Assembly (NCBI GenBank): GCA_018400565.1
Contig: JAGYMP010000314.1
Coordinates: forward strand, 1 to 6,013
Length of the DNA stretch: 6,013 nucleotides
Source: Bacilli bacterium
GTDB lineage: Bacteria; Bacillota_I; Bacilli_A; Izemoplasmatales; Hujiaoplasmataceae
Reading direction: 5' to 3'
In this document: positions 5,782-6,013 of the stretch, piece by piece
Layout of the letters: every line of letters begins with the position of its first letter
Position numbering within the stretch: position 1 is the first letter of the stretch
Program-made: the position numbers and the translations under genes
Notes under the pieces: model-generated
Told to the model about the DNA's origin: nothing
The model's input: the letters and a program-made list of their open reading frames with translations, nothing else
Databases searched by the model: none

Positions 5782-6013
5782 CTAGCCAATCAACACGTTT
5801 TCCGAAGCGTAGGACACGGTGCTCGCGTGGGGGCGTCCCCAGTTGGTGTTGGTGATGCCGAACAACGTGATCGGACCGAGGCGGCCCACGAACATGAGCA
5901 ATGCCAACAGAATCTTGCTGGCACTCATGAGGTCGGATGTGATACCCATTGACAAACCGACCGTGCCGAATGCCGAAACAGTCTCAAACAATACCTTCAT
6001 AAAAGGCATCTCC
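5782..6013 (-). CDS. KtrB/TrkH-type potassium transporter membrane subunit, C-terminal fragment (5' end beyond window)
   Basis: Only the last 76 or so codons are inside the window; the frame stays open through the right edge. The fragment carries the fourth pore-loop region, FETVSAFGTVGLSMGIT, where TVGLS is the fourth selectivity-filter segment of this superfamily. It is followed by the last membrane helix, beginning KILLALLMFVGRLGP, with the conserved Arg and Gly residues, and a short tail ending SENVLIG that resembles KtrB tails (typically ending in a similar ENxLIG). The protein would be the ion-conducting subunit of a K+ (or Na+-dependent K+) uptake system, normally regulated by a cytoplasmic KtrA/TrkA RCK protein, whose gene is not visible here. 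The full length would be about 440-480 residues. KtrB is favoured over TrkH because of the tail and the Firmicutes-like setting. The ATG at 6009 is an internal Met, not the start. Confidence 0.9.
   Translation of the reverse strand, partial: EMPFMKVLFETVSAFGTVGLSMGITSDLMSASKILLALLMFVGRLGPITLFGITNTNWGRPHASTVSYASENVLIG

Noticed and set aside
5782..6009. A small 75-codon stand-alone membrane protein
   Set aside because: The sequence matches the C-terminal end of KtrB/TrkH, and the frame stays open beyond the apparent ATG to the window edge, so it is a cut gene and not a small protein.

Overview
The window reads as a piece of an ordinary low- to moderate-G+C Firmicutes-type chromosome (or a close relative such as an Erysipelotrichia or Acholeplasma/Izemoplasma-like lineage). 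The reasons are strong AAAGGAGG / GGAGG ribosome sites, tight gene packing, rho-independent terminators, and a gene set (Xer recombinase, PadR + HAAS membrane protein, peptidase T, KtrB-like potassium transporter subunit) typical of that group. Five of the seven genes end in TGA and tryptophan is written TGG, so UGA is a stop here. This argues against the recoded Mycoplasma/Spiroplasma lineages. The taxon is an inference and not proven.

Layout from left to right: (1) a Xer-type tyrosine recombinase on the + strand with all catalytic residues intact, whose true start may lie just outside the window. (2) A bidirectional terminator at about 944-972 separates it from a convergent minus-strand pair, a PadR-family repressor (1927-2241) and a HAAS-domain polytopic membrane protein (977-1930). 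The two overlap by 4 nt and form one operon. A promoter upstream of padR has a perfect 12-bp palindrome inside its -35/-10 spacer, which suggests autoregulation. (3) pepT (2370-3596, minus) encodes a complete tripeptidase and has its own promoter and terminator. (4) A 162-bp divergent intergenic region carries promoters in both directions and a CATGATT/AATCATG inverted repeat. (5) A plus-strand operon holds a condensation/acyltransferase-fold protein with an HxxxDG motif (3759-5057). It overlaps by 4 nt a zinc-ribbon, roughly six-helix membrane protein (5054-5728) and ends in a bidirectional terminator. (6) The C-terminal end of a KtrB/TrkH-type cation transporter (minus) runs off the right edge.

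The genes look like four or five independent housekeeping or regulatory transcription units, not one pathway. No mobile element, CRISPR array, tRNA, rRNA or riboswitch was recognised, and no stretch over 300 bases lacks a gene. The two least explained parts are the translationally coupled acyltransferase plus zinc-ribbon membrane protein, whose substrate is unknown, and the HAAS protein, whose membrane domain is built of five tandem helical-hairpin repeats with a WHPxW signature.
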